Origin: Allacma fusca
Lineage: Eukaryota > Arthropoda > Collembola > Symphypleona > Sminthuridae
Length of the DNA: 64,000 nucleotides
Assembly (NCBI GenBank): GCA_947179485.1
Contig: OX359248.1
Coordinates: 4,543,501-4,607,500 of the forward strand
Reading direction: 5' to 3'
Position 1 is the stretch's first letter. Each line of letters begins with the position of its first letter. The position numbers and the translations under genes are program-made. The notes below the pieces were generated by a model. That model was not told the DNA's origin, did no database searches, and worked only from the letters and a program-made list of their open reading frames with translations. This document shows positions 1 to 12,297 of the stretch, piece after piece.

Positions 1-545
1 AGCTAAGTTTGATCATAACTAAATTTATTTTTAGTTTAACTTTTAGTCTACAAGTTAAAAGTAGCAAGATCTCAAGACCATGGACTCAATAAAGTTGTTT
101 ATCATTACGAAGTAGTACACACCTTCCAATTAACAAGTAAATGAAAAAAATCCTTACCCTTAAGCCCGAAAGAAGGACTGGACGCAGGAAATATTAGTGA
201 TTAAGAATTCGGAAGTACAGGGACACTTCTTCTTATGTACTTTCTCCGAGTATCTGGGTAATTTAATTAATCGACTGGTTGTAGTTGCCTTTTCACAAAC
301 TCACTGCCTCTACTGCCTTTCGCCCCTTGCCAATATTGCCTCCTCAGTTCCTTCGATTCAGTATATGCGATACGATGCTACACATATTACGAAAGTCGCG
401 GTATTACTTCGGAGCAATGCACGTGAAAAGATCGCAGCTCCTATAATATATTGGCAGTCAGGTATGTTCTTACTAGTAGAAAGCCCCGCTTGGCAGGGGA
501 ACTTGCGTCTCACACGACTCCGACACAGAGTGACACAGTGAAAGT
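1..545. other. AT-rich spacer, no gene recognised
   Basis: I see no TIR, splice pattern or protein family here. An open frame of 114 codons at 197-541 (+) has no recognisable motif and no upstream or downstream partner, so it is left uncalled. Confidence 0.5.
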
Positions 546-775
546 AGAGGTGGGGCCCGGAAACGGGCTTCTTGATTCGGGCCGGCCTGAACCCGACCCT
601 GCCGGGGTTTTGACCGGGTTCGGCCTGTAAATACGAACTTACGTCGGGCTCCGACCGGGTTCGGGCTGCACTAAAACAATGAAACCGGGTTAAGGGTTGG
701 ATTTGATAAGGTCGGGCTTATTGGGCCTGCATTTATTTTTCAGTTCTGGTTTTGGGCGGGCCAGAAATTACAAAT
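546..775. repeat. GC-rich CGGGC-motif element remnant
   Basis: An abrupt GC-rich patch in AT-rich DNA, made of permuted CGGGCC, GGGTTCGG and CCCGACC words. It starts near TAGAGGTGGGGCCCGG, which resembles a hAT-like terminus. No matching right end or TSD was found, so it is probably a truncated member of the short-motif elements seen elsewhere in the window. Confidence 0.4.
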
Positions 776-1122
776 GATCCGACAATCCTATTAGAACATG
801 CGCAGAGTTCAAGCATTGCTTTCATGTATATTCATGCTACAGCTAAATAATCGTTCATCTTAATACTATAATTTAAATACTATAATTTGAAGATGATGAC
901 AGTGGAAGAAGTGGTGGGGCATTTTTAAATCTTCGCTCTATCCTCAACGCGCTTTTTAGGCTTGCGAGTACACAATGCCATAAAGCGCTTTTGCTATAAG
1001 TAATGCAATGTACAAGCACACGGCACACAACGCAGCACGCTTTGGCTTTAGCTAGAATTGCCGCTCCGCGTCCTCTCCCATTACATAACATAGCATGCTT
1101 CCACCGACGCAGGCGGTGGCTA

Positions 1123-2688
1123 CGTGGTCGGATATATTCCCTCGGGAGATATTCCCTCCGGAGACAACCCCTCTGACATAATCCCTCCGTAGATAATCCC
1201 TCCAAAAATGGAGATAATCCCTCTGTTTGAAACAACAGAAGTATTTTTCCATGGCAACGCTATGTAGTCAATAAATAAAATCAATGCTGGATTAATATAT
1301 TTAGTTCGATCATATACTACAGTGGTTATTGCAAATAGCAGTAGTTTTTTTTAGGTTCAGTGGTTAGGTTAAGGGTCAGGTTTACATTTCGGGAGTAATC
1401 AAACGGGAAAGGAAACACTTGCAATTTACAGCGATTTATTTGTACTCAATATGCAATCAAAATCACAAACAATTAATTTTAAAGTAGTTGTATAAAAACA
1501 TTAAAACATGATTGATGAGTCAGTCAAGTCAACAGACATTTGTAATTGGCGAAATAAGAATACCAGTAGTTTCTTATTTTGTTTTTTATGATTTGTGTGC
1601 AAATGAATTAGGAACAGCAGTTGCTATAGCAACTGCAATCCTGGTTGAAGTGACTCTTGCTGTCGTACTACCAACTAGGGATGGCAAATACGATATTGGC
1701 GAGACGATAATATCGCAAATATCTCCAAATTTACTTGCGATACTGATGGCGATAATTATCGTAAACATCATCGATAATATCGGCATATCGGTTTCGCGTT
1801 TATATCCGAATGGGGCTCATGGCAACAACTTGAAGGTACTTTAGTAAGCTCAGGAGACAAGGGATGTTTCAAGGAGCGCTCCCTGTCTAAACATTTTATA
1901 ATTAACTAGTCTCATTTTATGTCATCATATTATATCGTAGCCTGCGCACATTCTCTCTATGATTTCATTCAGCTTTTCGCATTGTAATTCATGAGCCACG
2001 TTCTGTCTCCAGCCAAGTCTTTAGTCTATGTAAGTGCAGAAGGAATTTCTAATCGTAAAAATTGGGAGTGACATTTATTATTGATTTTAATTGCGTTTGC
2101 AATTCTCTTTGTGCCACATAATAATAATATATCTCACTCTCACAAAATTCCAGCCTAATCTGGAACTTCTTTAATAATAACTGATCTTTGGGCGTGGGTT
2201 GTCGTGTAACTAATAAGTTATTAGTTTCTAGCTGGCTAATTGTAATTCAGAATTTGGATATTCTACACGTTAATTAAACAACCTTAAATTTCTGAAACTT
2301 TTGTTCTATCAGACAATTAGATATAAGATATTTTTGGCCGGATTTATTAATCAACCATTGTTTGCATAATTTTTGATCATAAACTAGTGCCACTGTCATC
2401 ATGTCTTCAAAATAAATATCGTTGGCTATTTTCACGTTCTTTGTAGTAGAATTCAAGTGTTAGCTAGAATATTGGCGATATATCGGCGATATACGATATG
2501 TCGCCATTTGCAATTTTACCGATACCGATATTTGCGATATGAGTCAAGTGGCGATATTTGCCATCCCTACTACCAACCCATGCGACGGAGGGTTAATCTC
2601 CAACTGCAGGAGGGAATATATCCGGAGGGATCATCACCGAAAGGATTATGTGCGGAGGGGAAATGTCGGAGGGCTTATCTCCATACTC
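1123..2688. mobile_element. MULE-like element with GGAGGGAATAT-repeat ends
   Basis: Both ends are arrays of a degenerate TATTCCCTCC / GGAGGGAATA word in opposite orientations (1130-1225 and 2585-2680). A perfect 9-bp direct repeat CGGTGGCTA flanks it at 1114-1122 and 2689-2697. Long inverted arms and a 9-bp TSD fit a Mutator-like non-autonomous element. The related element at 14,167-14,829 supports the family. A hAT-like element (1676-2569) is inserted inside. No coding capacity was seen. Confidence 0.65.
1676..2569. mobile_element. Non-autonomous hAT element, GCGATAT motif
   Basis: TIR TAGGGATGGCAAAT is exact at both ends, with a perfect 8-bp TSD CTACCAAC (1668-1675 and 2570-2577). Both sub-terminal zones are filled with GCGATAT / ATATCGC words. 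There is no transposase frame; the open frames inside are short and unlike any family I know. It is nested in the MULE-like element. Confidence 0.85.
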
Positions 2689-2697
2689 CGGTGGCTA

Positions 2698-3334
2698 TGC
2701 TGCTCGTTTGAAGATAATGAAACTGGAGGAAAAGGAAGAAGTTCTGTAATGTTAGAGTATAATGATACGAAATTGTATTTCAGAAAAGAAGGACATTATG
2801 TAAAAATATTCGATTTGAAAAAAATTATTTCGGTAATATAATTTTAATACTAGCGGATCGAGCCACTAGACTGCGTCTGTGTTGTTATTGGGAAATGGGG
2901 GTTATCCACCAACACAGGCGGTGGCTTGATCCGATATTTGACAACATATTTTTACGATGTTGAGAATTAAATCTTCGCTCTCCTTTAAGGGTAAAAGCTC
3001 ATTTTGATTTGTGATTGCGTTTACCAAAGGCTAACTACCCGGATTATTTGGGGTATGTAATATGAATGGATTTACAATTTGCGGGATGTTTATCATCTGA
3101 TTATCCGCATCAGTTCGGCTAGAATATTTTAATACTAGCTGATTAAGCCATTAGCCCTTTCTCTGTATCGTACGTTAATGTTTATATATCTACTAGCACT
3201 GCACAGGCAGCTATTTCTGAATCATGCAACTGAACCAAGAAACTATGAAGCCTTTTTCGAAGCCAGCAATAGCTGACTGTGCAGTGCTAGTTGTATTTAA
3301 TATGTACACATTCTGAAACGATCCCTTCCGCTTG
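2698..3334. other. Spacer with degenerate inverted words
   Basis: No gene seen. Two GGTGGCT-type words (2853-2870 and 2920-2936) face each other and resemble the target site of the neighbouring MULE-like element, so this may be an older palindromic repeat into which it inserted. Confidence 0.4.
3192..3291. repeat. 100-bp hairpin repeat
   Basis: ACTAGCACTGCAC at the left is matched by GTGCAGTGCTAGT at the right, and the pairing extends through CAGCTATT / AATAGCTG. The result is a stem of about 20 bp with a roughly 55-nt loop. It looks like a small MITE or a hairpin-forming relic. No TSD is evident. Confidence 0.6.
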
Positions 3335-4163
3335 ATCCCAATCTGCAAGCGTATTTTGGCCCAACGTTGGTCGGATACGTTGGCCCACCAGTATAGCTTG
3401 TCCGTTGGCACAACTATGGCCCAAATATGGCAACTAGACATATTGCCAACGATGGCCCAACTATGTGAAGCATGTTAGCCAACATTGTTCCAGCATTTAA
3501 TGGACATAACGATAGATGGCGTATGAGTGACAATCAAATACAATATGCTAATAGTAAATGTCAGTATTTTTTATTCGGTTTCATTAGAATATGTCAAAGT
3601 AAGATCCTTCGGTTTTTGACCAAGGTAAAATGGAACACTTCATATTAATTAATGACTTACAATATCTATTCGAACTAGAGGGATAACTGACTATTCTAAT
3701 TCCAAGGAGACTGCTTTTAATTGGATAATCAGGAACATCAGAATAAGCTTTAAAGTTTTTACAAACTATTCTATTTTTACAACCATAATTGTATATACAT
3801 ATAATATTAATAATTTAATTGTTAAATAATTATAGTTATTAACATTATTATTTTATATATATAACAAATTCTTGCCTGAGCTATGGCGAAGACGGATAGG
3901 GTGTGCGGGCCACGAAATCCTGGGTTTGGAATTTTTAGTTGACCTTCATTTCGAAATGTTCTCTCGGGTGTTGACAGGAAAAAAACAATGATTAATCCGG
4001 TTTTTATCTAACCAGGATTTTGGGACAACTTCAATTATCGCCTCTCCAATAAACTCCACTACACAAACACTTTTGATCTTATTCATATTTGCTAAAGAAA
4101 AAATGCTTGAACGTCTGAGAAATATACAGTATTCCTAGGGATCCAATTATGCTCACTTTGTTA

Positions 4164-5646
4164 TAGAGCTACTTGTGGGAACGAAAAGTTTGATCCCATT
4201 CCCGAACCCGATCCCGAAAATCGGGTCATCAATATTTTCGGACTCAAACCCAAACCCGTTCCCGAAATACTGGGATCAGGTGCACAAAAACCCAGATATT
4301 AAATATGCTTCAATCGTTGATCTCAAACCCGATCCCGATCCCGAACCCGAAATCAGATAAAATTTGCTCCCAATCCCGATCCCAAAACCCTTGAACCCGG
4401 ACTCGTTCCCGGGACCAGTGCAGTTAGTGTAAATCAATTTTTTTCTTCGCATTTTTATTGATTTAGCAATACTTATGCATGCGTACCATGCAACAATAGA
4501 TTTAGGCACTATTAAAAATGGTCATCAAACTAAACGTCTGGTCTGCGTTGCCGAAAAAGCTGCAGGAAGACTGCTTAAACGATTCCCGCTATGAGTTTTG
4601 CAATGACTTTCATCTTGCAAGTTAGAGTAGGCGGTAATCACTACTATGCGATTAGGAATGGGACTGTTCTGGTCCCGACCAGAAATTTTGGTCTGTTCTG
4701 GTCTGTTCCATGGTCTGTTCCGGTCTGTTCCCTGGTTACGAAAGGACCAAATGTATCTGGTCCAAGAACCTTCATAGACCAATTAAACCTGGTCCAGCTC
4801 AAAGAACAGACCAGAATGTTTGGTCCTTTGTTTGGACCAGACCATTTGGAACGTTCCAGCAAACATGTCAAATGGTCGGACCAGATTCGATAGATGACCA
4901 TTTACGTATTTCCAATCCCCGCGAATAGAATAGCATTGCTAGATTTTGCTACACTTTGTTTCAAATAATCAAATAAATTATTCAAAACATTATCTAAATT
5001 GTCAAATGCTTGGATGTTGTGATCGTATTATGAACCTATTCGGTCCTAGTGGTCTGGTCTGTTCTGTTCCGGTCTGGTCCGAGTTATTTTGAGGAACAGA
5101 ACATATGTTCCTGTTCCAGCAATTTGTACGGACCAGATTGTTCCGGTCCTAAAATCTAAAAGACCTTATGGTCCTGGTCCTACACTGAGAACAGATCAAA
5201 TGGTCTGGTCCAGGCTCAAGGACCAGACCATTCCAAGAAATCCTGGAACATTCCGGAACAGTCCCACTCCTATATGCGATCCCAACTGACAATATGCGAA
5301 ACGGCTCAAGTCGCTTATGTAAAATTATTATCTCAACACTTTAACGAGGGAAGCAAATCCCGCTGAGGGTATTTTTTCTCCGTTAGATGGATGCGTAGTT
5401 CCCGGGAACGTGAAGCGTGTAACGGGTGTGGGAACGAAGATGTTCCCGGTTCCCGACGGGAACACAAATACCTTCATCAAGCTGGAACCCGTTCCCGAAC
5501 CCGGTCCCGATCTCGAAATCCCGGGTCTGCTGAGCATGTTCCTGAACCTGGTCCCAAAGTATTTGGGAACATTAATTAGACACCCGAACTCGAACCCGAT
5601 CCCGAACCCAATTCCCGGGTGTATCCCGATCCCAAAAGTAGCTCTA
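4164..5646. mobile_element. Non-autonomous hAT element, CCCGAACCCGATC motif
   Basis: TIR TAGAGCTACTT is at both ends with a perfect 8-bp TSD CTTTGTTA (4156-4163 and 5647-5654). Both arms are made of permuted CCCGAA / CCCGAT / TTCCCG words. It is nested in the 3335-5991 element and carries the 4653-5272 element inside. No transposase frame. Confidence 0.85.
4653..5272. mobile_element. Non-autonomous hAT element, GGTCTGTTCC motif, copy 1
   Basis: 620 bp with TIR TAGGAATGGGACTGTTC and a perfect 8-bp TSD TATGCGAT (4645-4652 and 5273-5280). The body is mostly GGTCTG / CAGACC / GGAACA words on both strands. The family has a second, inverted copy at 34,340-34,946. It is the innermost layer of a three-deep nest. 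Confidence 0.9.
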
Positions 5647-6056
5647 CTTTGTTAGTCTACTAAATATTTCCAACCTATTGAAAATAATTCTGGCCATGCC
5701 ATAGTTGTGAAGCAAATTTAAATCCGTGCACTAAACAGCGCTTTTTTCTGTCATTTCGATTGGCGGGTACTACGATTAAATTTGGTAAAATTCATCGAGA
5801 ACAGCCAACATTAGGCCAACGTCGCCCCAATATTGAGAACTATAATCAATCCAGCATTTATTGAGATACAACAAACATTGACGGGCCAACGAGAAACCAA
5901 CGTAGCGTAGAGCTGTTTAACCAACGTTTTGATTCCCCAACCTTGGCGATGATGGGCCAATTGTTAGCCAACACTCTTTGCAGATTGGGATAGCTTATGT
6001 TAAAAAAAATTCCAAGTCAATAGGAAGTTTTGCTCCAAGTGCTCGTTTATTGAATG

Positions 6057-7207
6057 CAGTGCTGCGATCGGGTCAAGTAATTTGAAAACTTGACCACGAA
6101 ACTTCAAGTAAGTTTTAAGACAAAACCTGAACTTGATAACTGGCGTACGTGCAATTACTTGACTTGTCAAGTTCAAGTAAACAAGTAAATTTTCTAAGAC
6201 CCGAACTTGATTAAGTACTTACAGTTCCAAACTTGGCTTCAACTTGACTTGAACTTGACTTGACCATGACTTGAACTTGATAATTCAAGTTAAGTGTCAC
6301 AATAAATAGAATATGTCCACAATAATTTGTTGTAGGTAATAATATGCATCGGCAAATTATTTCCTTCAGAATGAAAATCAAAACTCATTTAGAAAACAGT
6401 TTTACTATCATTTTTTATTTAAAATCATTCGAGGACATTCTTTAACGTATACTGAATACAGTAAAAGTCCGATATAAGGGACTGTACAATTTAAAAAGGA
6501 ATTTCTCTTGTAAGAAACCTCTAATTGTTTAAATAAAAGTTGGGGTCAAATAAATGCATCCCAGATATCGATACTTTCCTTATAAGCTGAGCTCTTACAA
6601 CGGACTTTCACTATATATCTGACGAGTATTACATGGTGTCAAGTTTTATTTAATGTTCATATATGTATACATATATCTATTTGAGCATTCCCAGTACTCG
6701 TAACTTAGTATGTAATAAAGTAAACTAGTATGTATTTACATGTTTATTAAATGATTTTTGTAAAAGGCCATCCAAGCTCATTTTATATTGGAATTTATTT
6801 ACGCAAGTTGAAATTGATAATTCTAACCAATAATATGAATTATCAAGATAATTCTTTCATTTCATGGACAGGCCACTGCAACACTAACATGGAGCAACGT
6901 CAGGTAAACAAAACCTTCATAAAACAAAATCTGATCTTGAATTTTGTCCTTTGATTTATAGCATGCGCCCTCAACATGACATGAAATTGGGTTGTGATTT
7001 TGAAATTGCTTCCATCCTTTATGGTATGTGCAACTAAAATTGCTTGACCCTGAACTTGACTTGAGGTTCAAGTAAATTTGTTTCACTTGTACTTGAACCT
7101 GACTAGTCTTCGAATGTCATGGTAAGCCGAATACGTACTTGAACTTGACCAGAATGATTCAAGTTAAAAAATGGGACGACTTGAACATGAACTTGTCCGC
7201 AGCTCTG
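6057..7207. mobile_element. Non-autonomous hAT element, TCAAGT motif
   Basis: Ends are CAGTGCTGCG and the complement of CAGAGCTGCG, with a perfect 8-bp TSD ATTGAATG (6049-6056 and 7208-7215). Both arms are arrays of TCAAGTT / AACTTGA. The middle is ordinary AT-rich DNA with a pogo-like MITE at 6459-6613. Relatives lie at 28,968, 37,628, 42,646 and 62,241. Confidence 0.88.
6459..6613. mobile_element. pogo-like MITE
   Basis: The left end CAGTAAAAGTCCGATATAAG is matched by an inverted CTTACAACGGACTTTCACTA at the right. The element is flanked by TA on both sides. The CAGT start and the tendency to read AAGTCCG..TAAG are typical of pogo/Tigger-type termini. 155 bp, non-coding, inside the TCAAGT element. 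Confidence 0.6.
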
Positions 7208-7240
7208 ATTGAATGTAATGAGCTGGGTTGGATAGTATAT

Positions 7241-8629
7241 CGTCGGCTAAACTTCCTAACCGGCTATAATTTAAAATGCCTAAAATGAAAACCAGCTATA
7301 GGGTTCCCGCTAGAAACTCTGAAGTGAAACCCGGCCATAATTCCTCTTTGCAGTATATCATGTAAGTGGAGTGGAGTTCACCTCCAATACCTCACAATTC
7401 CCCTCCACTTCCAGTCCACTTCGAAACCACTACCCTTAACTTCCCTCCGCTACCCTCCACTACCCTCCACTTCCCCTTCACTTCCATCCCAACTTCTCTC
7501 CACTTCCCGTCCACTTCCCCTCCACTTCACCCTCCATTTCCACTTCCCCTGCACTTTCTCTCCAATTCCCATCCACTGTCCACTTCCCCTCCACTTTCTC
7601 TCCAATTCCCATCCACTTTCCCTCCCACCTTTACTTCCCCTCAACTACCTCTCCACTTCCTCTCCAATTCCCATCCACTTCCCCTCCATTTCCACTTTCC
7701 CTCCAATTCCCATCCACTTCCCCTCCATTTCCACTTTCCCTCCAATTCCCATCCACTTCCCCTCTAATTCCCATCCACTTCTCATCCACTTCCCCTCCAA
7801 TTCCCCTCCACTTCCCCTCTAATTCCCATCCACTTCTCATCCACTTCCCCTCCAATTCCCCTCCACTTCCCTTCCACTACATCTCCACTTCCCTTCCACT
7901 ACATCTCCACTTCCGCTCCAAATCCCCTCCACTTCCCTTCCACTACATCTCCACTTGTCCTCCACTTCCCTTCCACTACATCTCCACTTGTTCTCCACTT
8001 CCCTTCCACTACATCTCCACTTGTCCTCCACTTATCCACTTAACTGATATATGTTCCAATTTCAATTACATTACCCCTCAACTTCCCCTTCACTCAAAGG
8101 AAAAGGAGGTAGTGATAGAGAATTAGAGATAGGAAATTCAGGGGAAGGTTAACAGGAGAGTAAGTGAAGGGGTAATGTATCTGAAGGGGAAGAGGAGGGG
8201 TTATGTATTTGATGGGGAAGTGGAGATGAGGTGGAGGGGTTACGTATTTGAAGGGGAAGTGGAGGGGTTATGTGTTTGAAGGGGGAGTGGAGGGGTTACG
8301 TATTTGAAGGGGACGTGGAGGGGACGTGGAGGACTAATGTATTTGAAGATTAAGTGGAGGGGGAGTGTAGAGGAAGTGGAGGGGAAGTGTAGGGGTTATG
8401 TATTTGAAGGGGAAGTGGAGGGGAAGTGGAGGGGATGTGAAGGGGAAATAATGGGATTTTTATTAGTAGATGGGTAGTACGGGGATTAGTGTAAGGGGAG
8501 CGGAAGGTGTGGTCAAATTGAGGGAAATCGGGGAATTATGGCTGGTTTGAGTTTTGAGCGACAGCGCTAAATAGCCGGTCTGCATTCTAAGCATTTTTTA
8601 TTTTAGCCAGTTACGAAGTTTACCCGACG
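7241..8629. mobile_element. Inverted-repeat element with polypyrimidine and polypurine core
   Basis: Arms of roughly 110 bp pair imperfectly, beginning CGTCGGCTAAACTTC at the left and the complement of CGTCGGGTAAACTTC at the right. Between them, 7370-8040 is a C/T-only array of CCACTTCCCCTC-type units and 8090-8450 is a G/A-rich array of GGGGAAGTGGAGG units, including repeats of GGGGTTATGTATTTGAAG. The two arrays are complementary, so the core can fold back or form triplex DNA. Long proline-rich frames here are repeat artefacts. Confidence 0.65.
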
Positions 8630-8869
8630 ATATGTAAATATAATAGAACAAGAAAACAACAAACTAATCGCGAATAATATTACAGCATTATCTACGACCT
8701 TTACCAATTTTTTTGTCAAGTCATTGTAGCTCTATTCAATACGGGGGTTACAGGTCAAAAAAGGTTTGTTATTTAAAATCTACTTGCACTAAGAATTTTC
8801 CAAATACCCTTGTTTGCTACCGTCAGTTGGGAACTTTCCCAAAATATTTGGTCACATAGAGGGAGCCAA

Positions 8870-9420
8870 GAAACGGGTACCGATGTGTAATTGCTATTTC
8901 AAATTAAATCAAATTTTGCAGGAAAGTTTAGGGAATTGGGGGCGGGTACTCTAGAAGTTATTAAGCAATTTTGGAATTTTTCGAATTTAGGCTGATGATT
9001 TGTGAAGTCGCTGCATTTTTTATAGGAAGCGAATACATGAGGTTTATGCGTGGTACCCTGCACAACCCCCCGAGTCGGTTGGTGCCGGTTTTATTTAAAT
9101 CGGTTTGGAATACTCAAAGATTTTAAGTTATAATGGAATTTATCTGAAATTAAGGCAGTCACTGATTTTTTCCCACAGGGAGAATTAATGTAGTTTGTTG
9201 ATGGGTACCACCACAACTCGAACCTCTTAGTCGATTGTTGCTGTTTTCATTGAAGTCGAACTGGAACTTTAGAAGTTATTAAGCAGCACGGGAATTTTGC
9301 AATTTTAGACTGAGATTTTGCCAAGTGGCTGAATTTTGCCAGAAGAGGAATTAATGAGGTTATGTGGTTGGCTCTACCTCAAAGGGAGTTGGCCAAAACT
9401 GAATTTTCTCAATTCCCAGG
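8870..9420. repeat. Degenerate ~150-165-bp tandem repeat
   Basis: Three diverged units, with AATTAATGAGGTT-like starts near 9033, 9184 and 9350. Each also contains CTAGAAGTTATTAAGCA, GAGTCGGTTGNTGCCGGTTTT and GCCAAGTCGCTGAATTTT words. No coding frame survives across units. The neighbouring 9,420-10,600 is AT-rich with words shared with 13.5-14.1, 15.9-16.4 and 28.2-28.4 kb. Confidence 0.5.
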
Positions 9421-10599
9421 TATTTGGAACAACGTTTTTGCTGATTCGTATGTGGGTGGTCAAAAATGAAACATAATTCCGGATTATAGTTTGGCAAACT
9501 TTTTTCAACTGCTGATAATTTGCCAATTTTTAAAAAGTTACCGAACTGATTTTGCTATCTCCTATACGTAGCTAGAAAAAATTGTTTTTAAATTAAATTC
9601 TTGAAGTTCAAAATATTTTTGGATTTTTGGCAACTTATTTGCTGATTTCCCATGTTGAAAAATGCCTTTCTAAATATTTTTTCTTTAGCTCACGGCTCCA
9701 GAGTAAGTGAATTGCGTTAGCATGGGGTTAAACGGGCCTACATTTCGCCTACATCTATCGCGAGATGTCCGATTGCTGTTCAGTATCGACAAATATAAGA
9801 AAAGTACATTTCCGTTTCAGTGGCAGAAATTATGATCATTTTCCTAGGGGATTTTCCGTTACAATCATATTGCGCAATTTTCCAGAAAAAAAATTATTCT
9901 GCATTGAGAATGTTAAAATGGGAATGCATTCCGGCGATATATAAGTACGACAAAAGATTTAACTTTCTGAAATTTTCTCAAAAATCAGGTATTACAGCGC
10001 AGTTGCGATTCTTTTTTCTGTTGTGTGTATGGCTAATGGTGTAGTCAAACAGTGGCTATTTATTACAACTTAATTCCTGAGCAGTTGGCAAATTGTAGAT
10101 TTTGCATTCCTGGAATTTTTTTCAATTTTTATATTGTCAGGTTTGACCATTCCTGAGTAGTTGGCGAAACGGTTTTGTCAGGAGTTTTGTAAATAAACTG
10201 AAATTTTAAATGGCTTTGACGTTTACTCAAATTTTAAAATAAAAGAAACATTAGACGCTCATTTGCAGAAACTTTGATGGGCTTTCAAACGAGTAGAACA
10301 TCATGACGTCCAATAATTTAGACACAGACCGCAAAAGGTGGAACAACAAAAAGGTTAACACCGAACAACTATTTAAATCGGGAAGTAAATAATTAAATTA
10401 ATAAATCTCAAATAATTCTCGTTGTGTTTTGAATACTATAATAGTAGTAGAAAATCGTCAGTATAAGCCTCATAAATCCAAAAATTGAAATTAAATATAT
10501 TTTGAATTAAGGCCAAGTCATAAGACCACTTGTTACCTAGTGACGTGAATTTTAAGTCATGAGAACAAATATACCAACACATAAATGTTAATCTGTCAT

Positions 10600-12297
10600 C
10601 CAAATTAATTATTTATTTTCTGCCAGAATATTTCCAGTTTGTTTAATTGAGGTCTTTGTAGTTGGAATATTTTAAAAAATTAATAGTAAATTATTATTAT
10701 AGCTCATACACAGAGGTGTGGAATATTTTGAAATATTGTATTTGAAATAGTATTTGAAATACATGTAGTATTTCGTATTTGGTATTTTTCTGGTCGTAAA
10801 TTGTTTAAGGAATTTTGTATTTCGTATTTTGTCAGCACCAACATATGTCTACTGTATTTTATATTTCATATTTTGAAGATTACGAACGTGATAGTATTTT
10901 TTATTTATTTATTTTCTAAAATTTACCCAGCCAGTATTTCAAATAATTACAAATAATAGTTTTAAAATACACGACTCTGGCAATAATTGTAAGGTCGTCT
11001 CTAAAACATGCTCAAGTAAATATTTTAAATGTAAAAGCAGTAATTTAAAACATTTTTAAACCAGTTTTTGAAACTCGTTTGACGGGTTTGAAGAAATTAT
11101 TTTATAAATAAATAAAATTCAATGTATCTGAGATCTGTAAAGCTAGCTAAATTAGTGACGCGAATATAAATACATTAGCCAGGAGTTATAAGGTTATTTG
11201 TTTAAAGGAAAAATATTCTGTATCTACGGCCATGTTAATTTACTTTGATACACAAATGCACAACTCTAAAGTCTAATAACATGCAGTTACCTTAATTAAG
11301 TTGATTCATTTTTAAATGTCGTATTAATTGGCCGAATTATGCAAAATACTTTGAGAAAATAAACTTTAGATACATCTCAGATATGTACTTCGAGATAAAT
11401 TTGAGAGTATTTTCAATATGTATTTCAAATACGGTATTTTTATTTCATATTTTCTCTTTTAGTTGGAAACAAAGTATTTTATTTTGTACCTTGCCCAAAT
11501 GACTCTGGATATTTGCATTTTATTTTGTATCTTAACTAAGTTACACCTGGTATTTGTAATTTACATTTGTATTTTAACTTTTCTGAAAATGTATTTGTAT
11601 TTTGTATTTCAAAAATAAATTTCATGTATTTTCCACACCTCTGCTCATACACAATCTGTCCAAGCAGCTGAAAAGCCACCTTCAGTGAAGCTAAGGATAT
11701 GTCTCGAGAGTGCTGTACTCTCGAGAAATAACCATTGGAAGACTCAAGGTTTGAAGATGAAGGCTGCGTTTGTCATGCGTGAGTAGAACGCATGGGCGCT
11801 TTAGAAGTGTCCCAAAACATTAAAGTACCCTTTCACTTTTTCCACTCCGAGATCTCCGAGAGCCTCAGTTTACTTTTCCGTGTGGAGTGAAGGTGTAGCT
11901 GTCGATCGTTCCTTTTAGAGACTGTGTCAGTGTTGTGTTGGAAACGTTTGTTTGACTTTACCCAAGAAATGAAGAGACCAGGAACAGGACAAGTCCGAAG
12001 CTCTTGCACCCGAAGTCACCATGCAGCTAATTGTAAGTCTTATTCGTTTCTATTAAAATTAGCATTCTCAAAAAACCGCAACCCTGCCGGCAAAGTGGAT
12101 GCTTGAGGCTTTGATTTTTATTTTGTATTTAATTTTGCAACAGGCGTTCATTACAGGTTAAATAAAAGGTAGACAACACGATCCCTTAAACGGTGATTTT
12201 CAAAACTCACAGGAAATCAAATAATTGTTTTTACGTTCACCCACATATATTGAAATAAGCGCGAGGAAAAACATAAGAAAGTACCCTGGTTGTTAAA
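10600..12297. repeat. Large dispersed repeat unit, copy U1
   Basis: This segment shares an ordered series of short blocks with U2-U5. The blocks are a CAGTTTGTTNAATTGAG box; AAGCAGCTGAAAA..CCTTCAGTGAAG; GCGTGAGTAGAACGCATG; CCTTTCACTTTTTCCAC; GTAGCTGTCGATCGTTCC; CTTGCACCCGAAGTCACC; a GCAGCTAATTGTAAGT box that looks like a splice donor; and GGTAGACAACACGATTCC. It is split by a hAT element at 10,711-11,643. The unit is not protein-coding in any frame I can follow. Confidence 0.6.
10711..11643. mobile_element. Non-autonomous hAT element, GTATTTGTATTT motif, copy 1
   Basis: 933 bp with TIR CAGAGGTGTGGAA and a perfect 8-bp TSD CTCATACA (10,703-10,710 and 11,644-11,651). Both arms are built of GTATTT / AAATAC words. 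A second copy in opposite orientation, with its own perfect TSD, lies at 41,237-42,179. No transposase frame. Confidence 0.92.

Larger units (their letters stand above)
3335..5991. mobile_element. Outer DNA element, TTGGCCCAACG motif
   Basis: The ends pair as ATCCCAATCTGCAA (left) and its reverse complement (right), and the similarity runs on into TTGGC. Both arms are rich in GGCCCAACGTTGG-type words (3355-3475 and 5800-5980). No clear TSD was found. About 1.5 kb of its length is a later nested hAT element, itself carrying another. Superfamily not assigned. Confidence 0.6.

Noticed and set aside
4591-5289. Several 60-100-codon frames rich in Trp, Ser, Gly, Pro
   Set aside because: Same words translated in all frames of the GGTCTGTTCC element; the same false frames recur at 34.2-35.0 kb in the second copy.
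7366-8031. Proline/serine-rich and Gly/Glu/Trp-rich frames of up to 133 codons
   Set aside because: They are translations of the C/T and G/A arrays; periodic composition and open on both strands.
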